Assembly (NCBI RefSeq): GCF_040712315.1
Contig: NC_134016.1
Span: 5,382,782 to 5,446,781 of the forward strand
Length of the DNA stretch: 64,000 nucleotides
Reading direction: 5' to 3'
DNA from: Castanea sativa
Taxonomy: Eukaryota; Streptophyta; Magnoliopsida; Fagales; Fagaceae
Both the position numbers and the translations under genes were made by a program. Below, piece after piece: positions 34,349-46,173 of this stretch (positions are counted from its first letter, which is position 1; every line of letters begins with the position of its first letter). Below the pieces are notes generated by a model. It was not told the origin of the DNA and did not search any database. It was given only the letters and a program-made list of their open reading frames with translations.

Positions 34349-36234
34349 CAAGGTTGTCAAAATCGGGATCCTACGTAGGATCGTGGGAGGTAGGTAGGAT
34401 CGGAGATCGTAGGATCGGATCGTGAATCGTAAGATCCTACCTATTTTCAGATTTTAAGCAAAAAACCTATTGATAGTGACTTTGTATGTTATATAATTAC
34501 TTAAAATATAAATCCATCCATTAAAAAAAAAATTGCATCATAAAATGTAATTTACACGCACTACATCGTTCTTATGTCATTCTAATGAAGCAAAATATAT
34601 TTAACTTTTGACATAATGTATCTAAAAAGTTCAGTACATGTTTAATTAGCAACTAAGTACCAAAATATTATCTACACATATGAAAAATGTTTTCCAAATT
34701 CTAAGTTCCAAATCCAAAATAAGTTAGGCTAGTTAGCATATAAAAACTAGCTAACTACAATTTTACAATATGTAATCTAAAAGAAAATTTTCAATCTAAG
34801 GTAAACTAGCTAATTAAATAATGAAGATCCTGTTTCATAATTTTTCAAATTTTACTTAATTTAGTTAACAAAATAGAAAAATAAAAACCTTAAAAGCTTT
34901 GTCAAAATCATATACGCAACACAACAATATGGAATTAAGCTAACAAAGTACAAATAAATGATAAACTACTAAGTACTAACTACCAAAACAAATTACCAGA
35001 AACCTTAAAGGCAGCAATGGCTCATGGCAACATTATTGAGAGGGTTGAGAGGTGCTGGGTTTTTGACTGAGTTTTTTTTTTTTTTTTAAACGTTAAACTT
35101 AAGTTAAGAAAGCTTAAAGGCAGTGATGGCTCACCATTAACAGGGCTGAAAGATGCTATGTTTTTGACAAAGGGCTAGTTATGGCATTTTTCACGTTTTA
35201 TATTTTTGATAATATCGCAATCTCGATTGATCGAACTAGATGTCAAGCTTGAAATCGAAAATCTTATACGGTCTAGCCAGGAATCAAGCTAGCAGTCAAA
35301 CTGATAGAAACTTTAGTTTTCTTGCTCTAAACTTGATTCTTTCTTGATCTGAACTTGGGTCTTTGTCTTGGACTATAAAATACATCTTTAACCCACTTAA
35401 GACACACCAAAAACACTATGAATTGATTACATTTATCGTATTTGCCAACTACAAAAATATGGACTCTACAAAATGCATTTTCTTTTCTACGAAGTTAGAA
35501 ACACCACTGTTGTGAGTACTAAAACTGTTATTTCTAAGGTAAAGTTCCTAAATCTAATGCTTTAATGACATTGGTTTCAATTGTGTGGTTTTATTTTATT
35601 TTTTTTGGTTCTAAAATTGATATTTACTTTTTTAGGTCTTATTATTCTATGAAAAAAAATAGTTCTTCTTAACTCAATAAAAATAATCACTTCAAAATTA
35701 TATAAAACATGGTTGCCTATAGATAGTGAAACACAAGTACATCATTAGATTTTATGTAACAACATTTGTGAAGGCGATACAAATAGATGATTAATTTAGC
35801 ATAAGTATGTTAATATTAAAAATGAATTGGCTTCTACAACAGTTTAAAAAAACAGGAACAGTTAAAGAAAGAAAATGTTTTGTTTTTGAAAACATTAAAC
35901 TTATACCATAGGTTTTTTTGAGATTTTATGTTGACATAGGGGTAAATTTGGGACTTCAATTCATTATTGGGCTTCTAAAACCTGTTGGGCTTGTGGGTTT
36001 AGGTTTACCCAAATGAATCCCACTTAAAAAAAAAAAAAAAAAAATTCAAGCCAAATGGTAGGATCGGTAGGATCGGTAGAATCCCATACGATCCTACGAT
36101 CCTATACGATTCTACACGATCCTACCTACGATCCTAACATTTTTGCGATCTTGCTACGATTTAAAACTTTTTGGTGAGGTGGGATCGTAAAATCGTGCGA
36201 TTCTACGATCTGGATCGCGATTTTGACAACCATG
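34349..36234. mobile_element. hAT-like element with GATCCTACGATC subterminal repeats
   Basis: Ends are CAAGGTTGTCAAAATCG on the left and CATGGTTGTCAAAATCG as reverse complement on the right. The flanks are the perfect 8-bp duplication AACGTATT (34341-34348 and 36235-36242), as made by hAT transposases. Both subterminal regions (about 34360-34445 and 36055-36220) are dense in GGATCGTA / TACGATCC motifs in both orientations. hAT transposases bind short subterminal repeats, so these are likely binding sites. The 1.5-kb AT-rich centre has no recognisable transposase. Confidence 0.85.
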
Positions 36235-36242
36235 AACGTATT

Positions 36243-37797
36243 ATTTAGCCTGATATTTGAATACCTAAATGAAGGATTTGCACTTGATCCATTAAGACCA
36301 AGTTGGAACATGCAAGTAATTCTACTACTAATAAAAAGATAGGCAGTTTGTAACTTGCAATTGATTCTTTTACCCAAATTTGTAGTCCAATTTGCAAACG
36401 ATTCTAATTGTAAAGCTTGACAATTTGTAACTAGTTTTGGATCTTATGGTTTTATGTATGATGTAATATATAATATATTTTGGGGTTGATCCTATTTTCA
36501 GTAGCTTTTTAGTGTATCACTTGAGTTAACGACTAGTTAATGCTGTTATAGAGAGAAAAAATCATATTAGTTAAAATTTTGGTACATATTTTTCTACTTG
36601 GGGGCCATGGGCAACCGCCTAACTTGCCTATACAAAATGATTTTATTAGTTGTTATTCTGCTTTTGGCCTATTATTTGTTTGAAACGATTTGATTATGGC
36701 ATAGAGAGTTGTGCAATTTTCACCCAGCCCTCATTAGTGTTATATTTTTTTCTCAGTAAATTATATATGTTGGTTTAGCGCGTTGGTTTGTTTCATTAGT
36801 TTGCAATTTTTTCTTGTTCAGAAGCATTAATCTATTGTTAAGTGAGTGGATTGTTAAATTGGCATAATCTTGACATTTTATTATAAGAGAAAGAGTGAAG
36901 ATTTAAAGTACTCTATACGATAGAATACAATAAAAAATCTAGAGGATTTTGATCAAATACGAACTGGGTTTGCTACTAACTCATGATAGTTTGGAAAGTA
37001 TCATAACATATGCAGTAGATCACAATTTGGAGGAGCCATGTATAGACCTTGTACATTGGCATGAATTCACATTATAATTGCATTTGTCTCATTTGTCATT
37101 CCAGTTCATGTAGTACTATTATTAACTATTAATGTGCTGCTATTATTTCACTAAGAAGCCCTTGGTTTTGCAGCAGCCTTTGGGCCCTTAAGTTAGACTA
37201 TCTTCTTATAATTTGAATTTCACTCCTTTAAAGGACCAACTTCTTTAGACTAACCTTTCTCCAAAAAATAATAATAATAATAATTCATTAGACTATCTTC
37301 TCAAAAAAAAAAAAAAAAAAAACTTCATTAGACTACAAGTGAGCAACCTTTTAAAAACAAAAAAATTAACTACGTGAACAATTTGAAGTTATTGCAAAAG
37401 TCGTAGCATTAATTGGTAGGATAAATAGAAAACTCAAAAATAGAAAATGAAGGCTCTGTCGGTCCACGTATGTGACATTAATTGTTTCAAAGCAATGAAA
37501 TAAGATTCTTTCTAACTAGGAAGGTTTTTTTGGTAAAGCGCTTGTAACCCATGAGTGGTTGGTACCTTGTAGAAACGTCCTAGGTTTAAATTTTTCCACT
37601 CCCACTATTGAATTATAATTTAAATACATACAATTTTTTTTTTCTCAAAATGAATAATAGAAATACCCATAATTTTTATTGGTAACCAGGTAGATTAAAA
37701 AAAAAAACATATAATTCTTTCCTTCACACTGTAAGAACAAGGAGAAATTGAGTACATATTTAGTTACCAATAAATGGTAAACTTCTTCATCCAAGTC
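36243..37797. other. 3' flank of B4 and non-coding stretch
   Basis: There is no gene. About 37016-37170 (CACAATTTGGAGGAG, then CATTTGTCATTCCAGTTCATG, then TTTCACTAAGAAGCCC) is similar to 41840-41990 beyond B5, and in reverse complement to the 3' flanks of B1 and B2, supporting duplication of one large block. Confidence 0.5.
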
Positions 37798-38202
37798 TTA
37801 ATTTTTTTGTTCTGCTAAATGAGGAGGATACCTAAAACCACAAAGAGCTGTGGCGTACAGGAGTATTGCTAGAGCAGATAGCATGGAAGCCATGGCATAA
37901 ACCCAGCAAAATCTTTCAATTCTTGGCCTGTGTTGGATCAACAAGGCGCTCAAGGCGCCTGTAAATGAGAGCATGATGAAGATTAGGAAGGCATGAAATG
38001 CAGTTGGTTGGTCTTTGAAGACCAAAGTTGGAACTGGACTTCCATCCACTTGTTCAAGAGGAAGAAGCATAAACATGGTACCCAAAGTGCAAGAAGTATA
38101 TATGATAGACATGATGGGAAACAAGGGAAGAATCTTTGTCACTAAATGTCTCATCTCAAGGAAACATGAGTCATATTCCTTCATCAGGATGGCAGACTCC
38201 AT
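37798..38202 (-). CDS. Family B4: PGG-like membrane protein with frameshifted tail
   Basis: The 134-residue protein begins MESAILMKEYDSCFLEM, the ATG matching B1 and B2; the frame upstream has only a TTG. The family motifs are intact: FPIMSIIYTSCTLGTMFM, LPLEQVDGSPVP (H to L change), FKDQPTAFHAFLI, RPRIERFCWVYAMASM and a third membrane segment. The end reads HLAEQKN and stops, whereas B5 reads LTEQKIRIWMKKF. At this point the A run on the coding strand is one base longer than in B5, giving a frameshift and early stop that removes the RIWM tail of about 15 residues. The membrane part is complete, so function could persist. It is divergent from A5. Confidence 0.72.
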   Translation of the reverse strand: MESAILMKEYDSCFLEMRHLVTKILPLFPIMSIIYTSCTLGTMFMLLPLEQVDGSPVPTLVFKDQPTAFHAFLIFIMLSFTGALSALLIQHRPRIERFCWVYAMASMLSALAILLYATALCGFRYPPHLAEQKN

Positions 38203-39262
38203 TCTTTTCAGATTGGGAACTGGTTTCAAACATTACGAGACTCTTGGATTATATAAACAATCCTAACCTTAGCAACTTGGAAAATTTCATGCAAAATCTA
38301 TATCATCTCTAGTATGAAAGCATATATTGACCCAGAATTGATTATCAACTCTATGGTATTTTGAAATCAATAACTGCAAGGAAGCTGAACAGAAACTTGC
38401 ATGACACTTTCCTAAGCAATTAGAGAGGAATTTCTAGCTAGATGGTGAAGACTTGAAGGCAAACATGATACTTGCTATGAAATTTACCTTCCGTGTCGAG
38501 ATTCTTATATATCATTTCCATATTGCGAAACTACTGCAAAACCTCACCGAAAATTAATATAGAGGCCATTCGGCCGCGTGAGGATGATCTAATATTTGAC
38601 GTGTGGAAATTAAATAAAACTAGAATACTTTTCATGCATATATCTTATGGATACCTCTCCTTGATTATATCTTAAAATTAGTAAGAAGGCGTCTAAATTA
38701 TGTGAAAGTTTATTAAAAATATCTTATATATGATGCCTATCTAATTGATAAATATATAAAAGGTAAAATTGAAGAATCCGTTAAAATACCATACATTATT
38801 TAATTAAAGAATTTATTTAATTTAATTTTTAAAATTCAGTACTTGGTTTCAGACTTTATTGATAAAGGATAAATTATAGTTCGTTTAATTTTGAGTTTTT
38901 TAGCCCAATTAATAGAGTAACCAGCTTTTACTGGTTTTAACTTAACAATTAAAAACCAAATTCTTAAAATTTTGTCTTGAAATATGTACAAAAAAGAAAA
39001 AGAAAAATTAAAAAGAATGCAAATAACACCAGTCCTAAAGAATGCAGGGTGTTGGTCTTCCATTAGCCTTAATTTGCAGAATTTCTAGCTAGATGCTGAA
39101 AACGCGTTGAAAGAGACATGCTTAATTAATCAACTTGCAAAGAAATTCTCCTATGCTATCCTGGTTTTTTCACTTACATTTTCTTTGTTACCTATGAACA
39201 AGAATTCCGAAGTTGTTGACTTCATTATAAATTTAGAATTTGCTTTAGTTCAGAGATCCAAT
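38203..39262. promoter_or_regulatory. Shared B4/A5 bidirectional spacer (inverted orientation)
   Basis: It is a mirror image of the A2/B2 spacer. The motif TTTCTAGCTAGATGGTGAA lies at 38431-38449 near B4, and TTTCTAGCTAGATGCTGAA at 39082-39100 near A5, followed by AACGCG as at A1 and A2 (ACGCGTTTTCA). TATA-like boxes: TTTATATAAT on the minus strand at 38249-38256 for B4, and TTCATTATAAATTT at about 39221-39233 for A5. The A5 leader has AGAATTTGCTTTAGTTCA, the same as A2. Confidence 0.65.
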
Positions 39263-40660
39263 ATGGGTCAGTCAGACAGAACTCTTTTTATTTTCCTGTT
39301 TTCTTTGTCCATAAGCCCTGCCTTTTCTGATTATCCTAAAAACAACCCAGTTATGATCCAACTGGCATCTCCACTTTATCCAAGACCTGGCGAGGCAAAC
39401 AATTCGCCAGGATTAGAATTCTTTGAACGAACCCCACTATTGCTTATGGGTGGTAAGGGTGATGAAGGCGCAGGCCTAGGCTTCCTAGAACAGCCTTTAC
39501 TGCCATGGATGGCAATAGCGGCTAGTGGTGGCTGTTTGGGAAGTGCTGGCAATGGATGGAGAGGCAGGAGTAACGATAGGAACCTGGATCCCGAGAAGGT
39601 TCTTCACGGCCTGGTGATCCTGCTGTTTTTGCTAAATATGGTCCGAGCAAGCGGTTTAGGCCAATCCAGAAAGAAAACAAGTGATGTTGATCCGTGTGTA
39701 TCCATGAGTTCCTATTTATTGAGCTTCAAGCAGTGTGATATATTGTCGCGTCAGGGAGGGAGCCTTAAGCAGCATTTAAGAGTTGTTGCAATTGGCAGTG
39801 TTGATGAAAGTGGAGGTGAAGGCAAGGGCGTTTTGTTAGAACGAGAACATTGGAGACCACAAGACCTGGTGAACTTTGAAGGCAAAGGGGGAGGCAGTGG
39901 CACACGTCGAGATGGACCCAAAAGATTCGGTGAGTCAAGCTTCAAGACACACTCAATAACCTTCACTGATCTACTTAATTACCTGCATCCACAACACTAC
40001 TTGTCATCTGATTCTGAAGATAGACTTGTTGAAGCCAATGAAACGAGTAATGGTGAAGAGGAAGAGGAAAGTGGAGGTAAAAGTGCTCGTGTTGGAACAG
40101 ATGAAGGAGGAGGAGGTGAAGAAGAAGGTGAAGGTAGAGGGGAAGATAGAGAAACTGGTGGAGGTGTGGGTGGAAGGAGAAGCGGAGGCGGTGGCGGTGG
40201 CGGTGGCAGGGGTGGAGATGGAGATGGAAATGGAGATGGAGGGGGAGGTGGCGGAGGTGGAGGCGGTGGTGGAGGTGACGTGGAAGGAAGAGGTGGAGGT
40301 AGGAACTTTAGGCCTATAGTGGACATAAACAAATTAACCAAGATGTCCATCACGGTTGCAACCCAAACTTCTGCGTCTGTCATTGTCTTCCATTTCGGTA
40401 GCCAATCTTCCTCGACAAAGGTCTTCTTAGTTTGTGTTGTGGTCAGTAACTTGGTCGGTTATCTTAGTAGCATCATTGCTGTCTTGCTAATCCATAGAAA
40501 GCCACAGATTGCTAGAGTTTTTGGAGGGATAGGGTCTGCTGCTGTTGCCACAGGTTTCCTACTAATGATAGCTATGTTTCTCCCCAGCTATCTTGTTTGG
40601 ATTGTTGGCCTCGCTTTTGTTACTTTCTTTTTTGTCCTTTGCTTGACATTAATGTTGTGA
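39263..40660 (+). CDS. Family A5: secreted/membrane Gly-rich protein with C-terminal membrane core
   Basis: The 465-residue protein starts MGQSDRTLFIFLFSLSISPA. The frame is open 52 codons further upstream, but that part is conserved promoter sequence (the AACGCG and TTTGCAAAGAAATT region), so the inner ATG, equivalent to those of A1 and A2, is chosen. The signal peptide ends before DYPKNNP. PLLLMGGKGDEGAGLGF, the middle hydrophobic segment VLHGLVILLFLLNMV, and VVAIGSVDESG follow. A Gly/Glu-rich tract contains long GGGGG runs. The core begins MSITVATQTSASV, with LSSIIAVLLIHRKPQIARVF, GFLLMIAMFLPSYLVWIVG and a last hydrophobic stretch to LML. It is divergent from B4. Function is unknown. Confidence 0.78.
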   Translation: MGQSDRTLFIFLFSLSISPAFSDYPKNNPVMIQLASPLYPRPGEANNSPGLEFFERTPLLLMGGKGDEGAGLGFLEQPLLPWMAIAASGGCLGSAGNGWRGRSNDRNLDPEKVLHGLVILLFLLNMVRASGLGQSRKKTSDVDPCVSMSSYLLSFKQCDILSRQGGSLKQHLRVVAIGSVDESGGEGKGVLLEREHWRPQDLVNFEGKGGGSGTRRDGPKRFGESSFKTHSITFTDLLNYLHPQHYLSSDSEDRLVEANETSNGEEEEESGGKSARVGTDEGGGGEEEGEGRGEDRETGGGVGGRRSGGGGGGGGRGGDGDGNGDGGGGGGGGGGGGGDVEGRGGGRNFRPIVDINKLTKMSITVATQTSASVIVFHFGSQSSSTKVFLVCVVVSNLVGYLSSIIAVLLIHRKPQIARVFGGIGSAAVATGFLLMIAMFLPSYLVWIVGLAFVTFFFVLCLTLML

Positions 40661-42708
40661 CTAGAAATTTTTCATTTGTACAATTCGTATATATAACATC
40701 CTTCTATTAAATGGGAGTGGATTAGAGCTTTTTTCCATTTTAAAGTGTAGAGCATTGCATGAGCAATTGCGGATTAGAAGTTTGTACTTTTATTGTTTTT
40801 CCAGAGTTCAATCGGTATTCTATCCCTTTTTTTATTTTATTTTTTTCCTTCTAAATATGCAATTGGATAATTATGATAGTTATTGATGTATATTGATTAC
40901 AATTGTGTTTTACATGGAACCATTAATTCTATTTCTATCATAAAATACAGGGCACGATTTAAGTACAATATTTAGATGTTGTTTCTTAAATTCACCTTTT
41001 TATTATGTGGTTTTTTTCTCATGGGATAGAAGTGAATTTTTTAATTAAATAATCATATGACAGAATTTTAAGAGAGTAATATAAGAAACACTACTTAAAG
41101 TATTGTACATAATTTTTGTCTCAAAATAAATATGATGGAGTAATAAGAGGTTACTGGAAGATGTAATATAGAAAGTTTTATTGGAAATATTTTAAAAATA
41201 TGATAGGTCCATATTTACCAATGTTGAAAGGCCGTGTCAAATTTTCTAGCTAGTTTCTTGACACATCGCTTGACATGTGCGACTTGAAGCTAAGAAGGCT
41301 GACTAATGCGTTTGTTTAACCATAATTATTTATGTCCTACTTGCGAAGCTATATGTACTCCATGAATGTAGGCATGGAATTGGCCGAATCATGTTAAAGT
41401 GTTTATATAGATAAATTGTTTAGTTTTTCATTATTTTTGGGGTTGTTACCATCAATCTGAAATATTATTTGTCTATACTTGTGTCATTTGTTGATATTTT
41501 ATGAAGACTGTATTTTATTTTTGCTTAATTGTTTGCCGCAAAATAAGTTTTTTCCAAACACACTTAAACTCTTTGTTCATTTGGTTGGGTCTTTCAGAAA
41601 TGCACTTCACTGATTCTCGAAAAGAAAAAATGAAAATGAAAATTAAGATGTCACTATTTTTTTAGAACAATTTTTTCAAACACTGATCTTTATAAATTTA
41701 CAAAATATATAGTATCAAATATGGACAATTACTCTAAATCATCAATATTAATAAGTTATTTCTTATTTGGTTATATGTTTCTAATGCGAAAAGCCAATAT
41801 GAAAACAAACGCGGTCGGTTGTATCACCATAGTTGGATGATCACAATTTGGATGAGTCGCGTTTAAACATTTCATGTTGGCATCAGTTAACATTATACTT
41901 TGTATATTATCTCATTTACCATTCCGGTTCATCTAAAATTCAAAAATTTTATTGTGCTGCCTTCATTTCACTAAGAAGACCTCAAGCAAAGCCATGATAT
42001 AGAAGATGCCTTGTTTTGAATTAGAAGCATGGGTTAATATTAAACATATCAATTAAGTAAGTAACAAAAATTATGACTTTGGTATAATAGAATGGAGGAA
42101 GAGAATTCTTGTAGTGGATCCAATCTAATTTTTCAAATATCCATAACTGTTCCCAAATTTTGGGACTTAGGCTTTTTGTTGCTGCTGTTAAAATCAAGTG
42201 ATATTTTTATTATTATTTTTATATATTTTAGATAAGCAGATAATAGAGAGGGGGAGGTGGGATTCAAACTAAAGAAAATTGATACCATAAAAGATGTCAT
42301 TGCCAGTAGGCTATCATTTGAACCAATAAAATCAACTACTTCTATGTCTCATTTACCATTTTTATATGCTTTAAGCACCAACAGCGTTAGATGACTTCGT
42401 GAATAATTTGAAGTAAGCTAGAAAGCTTACCATGATTGTCGCTTTGATAGTTTCAAATAACATATCACACCACAAGTGTTCATCAATTAAGGATAAATGG
42501 AGAACCAAAAAATACATAATGAAGGCCCTTCCACTAAGACGTTAAATGCTTCAGGCAATGAAGCAAGATTCATTCTAAAGCAGTAAGTACAATTTTTTTT
42601 TTTTTTTTTCTAAATGGATATAAAATACCAATCCTTTATTTCACAATGTAGATTTTGAAATCTCACACACTGTAAAAGCAAGGTGAAAACTGCGGAGTGC
42701 ACATGTAA
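40661..42708. other. Region between A5 and B5
   Basis: There is no gene. It holds a fold-back MITE (40957-41113) just after A5 and, from about 41840, sequence shared with the 3' flanks of other B genes. A poly-T run lies at about 42594-42610. Confidence 0.45.
40957..41113. mobile_element. Fold-back MITE, family M2 copy
   Basis: Inverted arms: ATTTAAGTACAATATTTAG on the left, and TACTTAAAGTATTGTAC with TAAGAAACACTACTT on the right. The arrangement matches the element at 4205-4505, which also lies 3' of a family A gene. Confidence 0.55.
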
Positions 42709-43146
42709 TTACCAGTAAAGAGTAGTAAACTTCTTCATCCATATCCTAATTTTTTGTTCTGTTAAACGAGGAGGATACCCGAAACCCCAAAGAGCTGTAG
42801 CATACAGAAGTATTGCTAAAGCAGATATCGTTGACGCCATGGCATAAGCCCTGCAAAATCTTTCAATTCTTGGCCTGTGTTGGATCAACAAGGCACTCAA
42901 AGCACCTGTAAATGAGAACATGATGGAGATTAGAAAGGCATGATATGCAGTCGGTCGGTCATTGAAGACCAAAGTCGGAACTAGACTTCCATCGACTTGT
43001 TCATGAGGAAGAAGCATGAACATGGTACCCATGGTGCATGAAGCATATATGATAAACATGACGGGAAAAGATGGAATAATTTTTGAGAATGAATGCCTCA
43101 TTTCAAGGAAAAACACATCAAATCCTTTCGAGATGGAAGAATCCAT
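42709..43146 (-). CDS. Family B5: PGG-like membrane protein without an A partner
   Basis: The 145-residue protein starts MDSSISKGFDVFFLEM (the frame upstream has only TTG). The motifs are complete: FPVMFIIYASCTMGTMFM, LPHEQVDGSLVP, FNDRPTAYHAFLIS, RPRIERFCRAYAMAS, a third membrane segment ending ALWGF, and tail RIWMKKFTTLYW. This is the best preserved B gene next to B2. A TATA-like run is on its strand at about 43191-43203, but it comes from an AT repeat. The expected A gene on the plus strand to the right is absent; parts of the spacer remain at 43500-44540 and about 47030-47130. Confidence 0.78.
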   Translation of the reverse strand: MDSSISKGFDVFFLEMRHSFSKIIPSFPVMFIIYASCTMGTMFMLLPHEQVDGSLVPTLVFNDRPTAYHAFLISIMFSFTGALSALLIQHRPRIERFCRAYAMASTISALAILLYATALWGFGYPPRLTEQKIRIWMKKFTTLYW

Positions 43147-44336
43147 TCTTTTCAAAGAGGAAACTAATACCAAACATTTTGAAGCAGCGGGGATATATAT
43201 ATATGGATTCAGATCCTCTAGAGTTCCTAGGGTACTCTACCAAGTAGAGTTCATTAAATCCTAACCACTCTTTAATGATTTAATGGTCTAGATTTTGCCA
43301 TGTCAGCATTTCATTAACAATCATCTTAATTGTTTTGTTTACAACATTATATATATAAATAATCCTAACATTGGTTAGGAACTAAGAAAAATTCATTCAA
43401 AGCTATGTCAAGTATGAAAGCATTGACCCAGAATTGACCAATGAATGGCACTATCTTTTCTTTTTTGATGAATCCTTGAATGTCACCATCAATAAAAGAA
43501 CTATGGTATTTTGATATCAATTGCAAGGAAGCTTAGTAGAAACTTGCATGATACTTTCCTGCCAAACTAAAGTGGAATTTGTAGTTAGATGGTGAAGACT
43601 TGGAAGGGCAACCTTACTTGCAAAGAAATTTACGTGTATCTTACTTCTCAAGATTTCGCATTACGTTAAAATATCTGGAAACTACTGCAAAACCTCACCA
43701 AAATTTAATATATGAGTTTATTCCGCGTGGAGATGGTCTAACATTTGAGATGGAAAATGCTATCTGAACAGTAAAATTAGTCAAAAATCTTAATAACCTG
43801 TGCAATTTTCCCCTAAAAATAAAAATAAAAATAAAAACTATGCAATTTGAATTTTTCATCAAAAGTAAGAGCATGTTTGACAACAGTTTTAACTTTAAAC
43901 TTTTAATTTTTAGTTTTCATGTGTAGCTTTTTAAAACCTCACTTTTTCTCTCTCTTTTTTTTTTTTTTCACTTTTTCAAATTTTTCCAAAGCATAAATAT
44001 ACTTTAACATACTTTTAACAAAAAGCTTAATAAGTTGTAATCAAATGAACACTAAATCAAATATATTGGTATTAAGAAACTAAATTAATTAAATAACAAA
44101 ACTATTGATAAATTGTGGAATCTTTTTTTAATTGAAACCATAGTTTATTAGGAAAATCTTTTGCCCTCAAATGAAGGACTTGAGTATAAATCTCATCTAT
44201 ACTAAAAAGACAATAATATCATATAATTAAAGAAGATTGAAGGTAGTTTAATTAAAATTTATTTAGCGTTGAGTTGTTGACATTGTTTATAGAAATCGAA
44301 CCTAATCTAATTAAAATTTATTTGGTGTTAATGTTA

Positions 44337-44390
<54 letters not shown>

Positions 44391-44544
44391 GTGTTAGGTT
44401 GGGAAAGTTAGTCCGTGTCCAATAGGATTGTAATTTTAATTTGATTCAACAAAACAAAATTCCTAAATTGGTGTCTTGAAAATAAGAATTTAAAAGAGAA
44501 TCATAAAAAATTTAAAACCTGAACCTTTTTACAAATTTTCTATA
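43147..44544. promoter_or_regulatory. B5 side of a broken A/B spacer
   Basis: It keeps the diverged motif TTTGTAGTTAGATGGTGAA (43578-43596) followed by GGGCAACCTTACTTGCAAAG, and further on the reverse complement of the AT-rich part seen in other spacers (AAATTGGTGTCTTGAAAAT near 44465, compare 6415-6435). It is cut at about 44545 by a transposon-like sequence. An (AT)n run lies at 44340-44388. Confidence 0.55.
44340..44388. repeat. (TA)n microsatellite
   Basis: About 24 TA units inside the broken B5 spacer. Confidence 0.9.
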
Positions 44545-45640
44545 GACGAAATATTATTTTTGGTACTTATATTTTTAGATCATAATTTATTTGGTTTCTA
44601 CACTTTAATAATGATCAATTTAGCCCATGTCAACAGTTTTTAAAAATTTTATAAAAAATTTAACCCATAACTCATTAATAAAAAAAATGCTTACATGACA
44701 CATGGTGTGTTATTTGTACCGTTAACATATTTAAAGCTAACATAGCAAATAAAATAATAATTAAAAATTTTATTTGAGAAAAAAAAAATGTCACCGTCTA
44801 TCTATATAAAAAAAAAAAAATTGTCACCGTCAGCATTTATATATATAAAAATCAAATTAAACAAGATAGGAGTATAATAATATGAATTAAAAAAAATCTC
44901 ATTTTCCTTGGGTTGAAAATTACAACTCTTATTCTGACCCACCACCAGCGCAGTTCTCGGATATAAAGCAACAAAATCTGCTCCGCATGTACGAATCCAC
45001 TGGAAGACAAAGAACTTGAGCAAGATTTCTCTGAGAACAAAAACAATAGCGACAAATTGGGCTTCCTCTTCGACTTTAAGAATCCCAAATATTCTTCTCA
45101 TCCTAAAGCTTCTGAAATAATCAAGGAACAAAATCAGGACCTCGGTTTTGCCGCTGGTGCCGAACCAATTCAACAATTGTTGGATTCTCTCATTTACGGG
45201 GCTTATGGGTGTGGGTCTTAGTGAAAACTGTTGAGAATTTTGGGTCGGATTTGGGTTGCTGGGTTAGTGGTTGACGGATATTTTGGGGGGAGGGGGGTGG
45301 GGGGTTTGGTTTTGTTGATGGTGACGGAATGGGCGGACGAAGAAGATGGGTTAGGAGCTGTGATTTTCTACCCAACGCCTTTTTTTTTTCTTTTTTTTTT
45401 TTCGTGTTTTGTTGTAGTGTTTGGTTGCCCAGAAAGGGATAGAAAAGAGAAAAGAAAAGAAAATTTGATTTTTTTATTCATTTTATTAATTTTTGTTGAA
45501 TTTGAATTTTTTTAATATAAATGCTGGGTGGCATTTTTAAATGTTCAAATAACATTTTTAATTATTATTTTTTATTAGCTACAGCATCTTTTAAGTGAGT
45601 CAGTATTTTGAAATAATAGGGACCACTACTATAAAAATAG
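44545..45640. mobile_element. Degraded Mutator-like fold-back element (probable)
   Basis: The left part has GACGAAATATTATTTTTGGTAC and the series of elements seen in the arms at 13455 and 27200 (GTTAACATA, TAAAATAATAATTAAAAA). The right part has TTTTTAATTATTATTTTTTA and ATAGGGACCAC in the opposite sense. End points and target duplication could not be fixed. Between the arms (about 44900-45420) is GC-richer sequence with leader-like TTTGGTTGCCCAGAAAGG, perhaps captured host DNA. Confidence 0.45.
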
Positions 45641-46173
45641 GAAATTACGAGCTACGTGTGATTTGATCGGTTTTTACCTTGTTTACTTGTAGTACTTAAC
45701 ACCTTGCCTATTTGAAATTCAATCCATTTGCTCTCAATTATCCAGCTCACCTTTAAACATTAGATAAATACATTTTTAATACAAATCAAAACATAACACA
45801 AATAAAAAACATGAATCATTGAAACTTTTTCTCACGAGTCCTAGAAACACAAAATACAACATCTGAACAAAGACGCAGAGCTTCATTTTTATCAATTTCA
45901 TAAAGTGGGTGAAGTTGGGTTTTTTAAGCCTCTTGATGGTTCTATTGTAGTGAAATTTTGGATTTAATATATTCATAGTCCATATTTATATTTTTAGTTT
46001 CACAAGCTTTTTTTGAAGTGGGTTTTTAATATTTTTTTGAATGATTCATTTCACTGTGAAGGCTCTGACAATGGGGTTTGTTACAAGGACTAGATTGCCA
46101 TGGCTTTTGGTGGTCTTATTAATGTATTGATTTTGTTCAGTTGTGGTGGGGGTAGTGTTTGGATTTTGAGAAA

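Noticed and set aside
39107..39262. 52-codon N-terminal extension of A5
   Set aside because: This part matches conserved spacer sequence and TATA/leader text, while the inner ATG aligns with the starts of A1 and A2 and begins a signal peptide.
43147..43173. Longer N-termini of B5, B4 and A4 beginning with TTG
   Set aside because: The upstream codons are TTG, not ATG. The first ATG in each frame is chosen; in B4 and B5 it is the family-type MESA/MDSS start.
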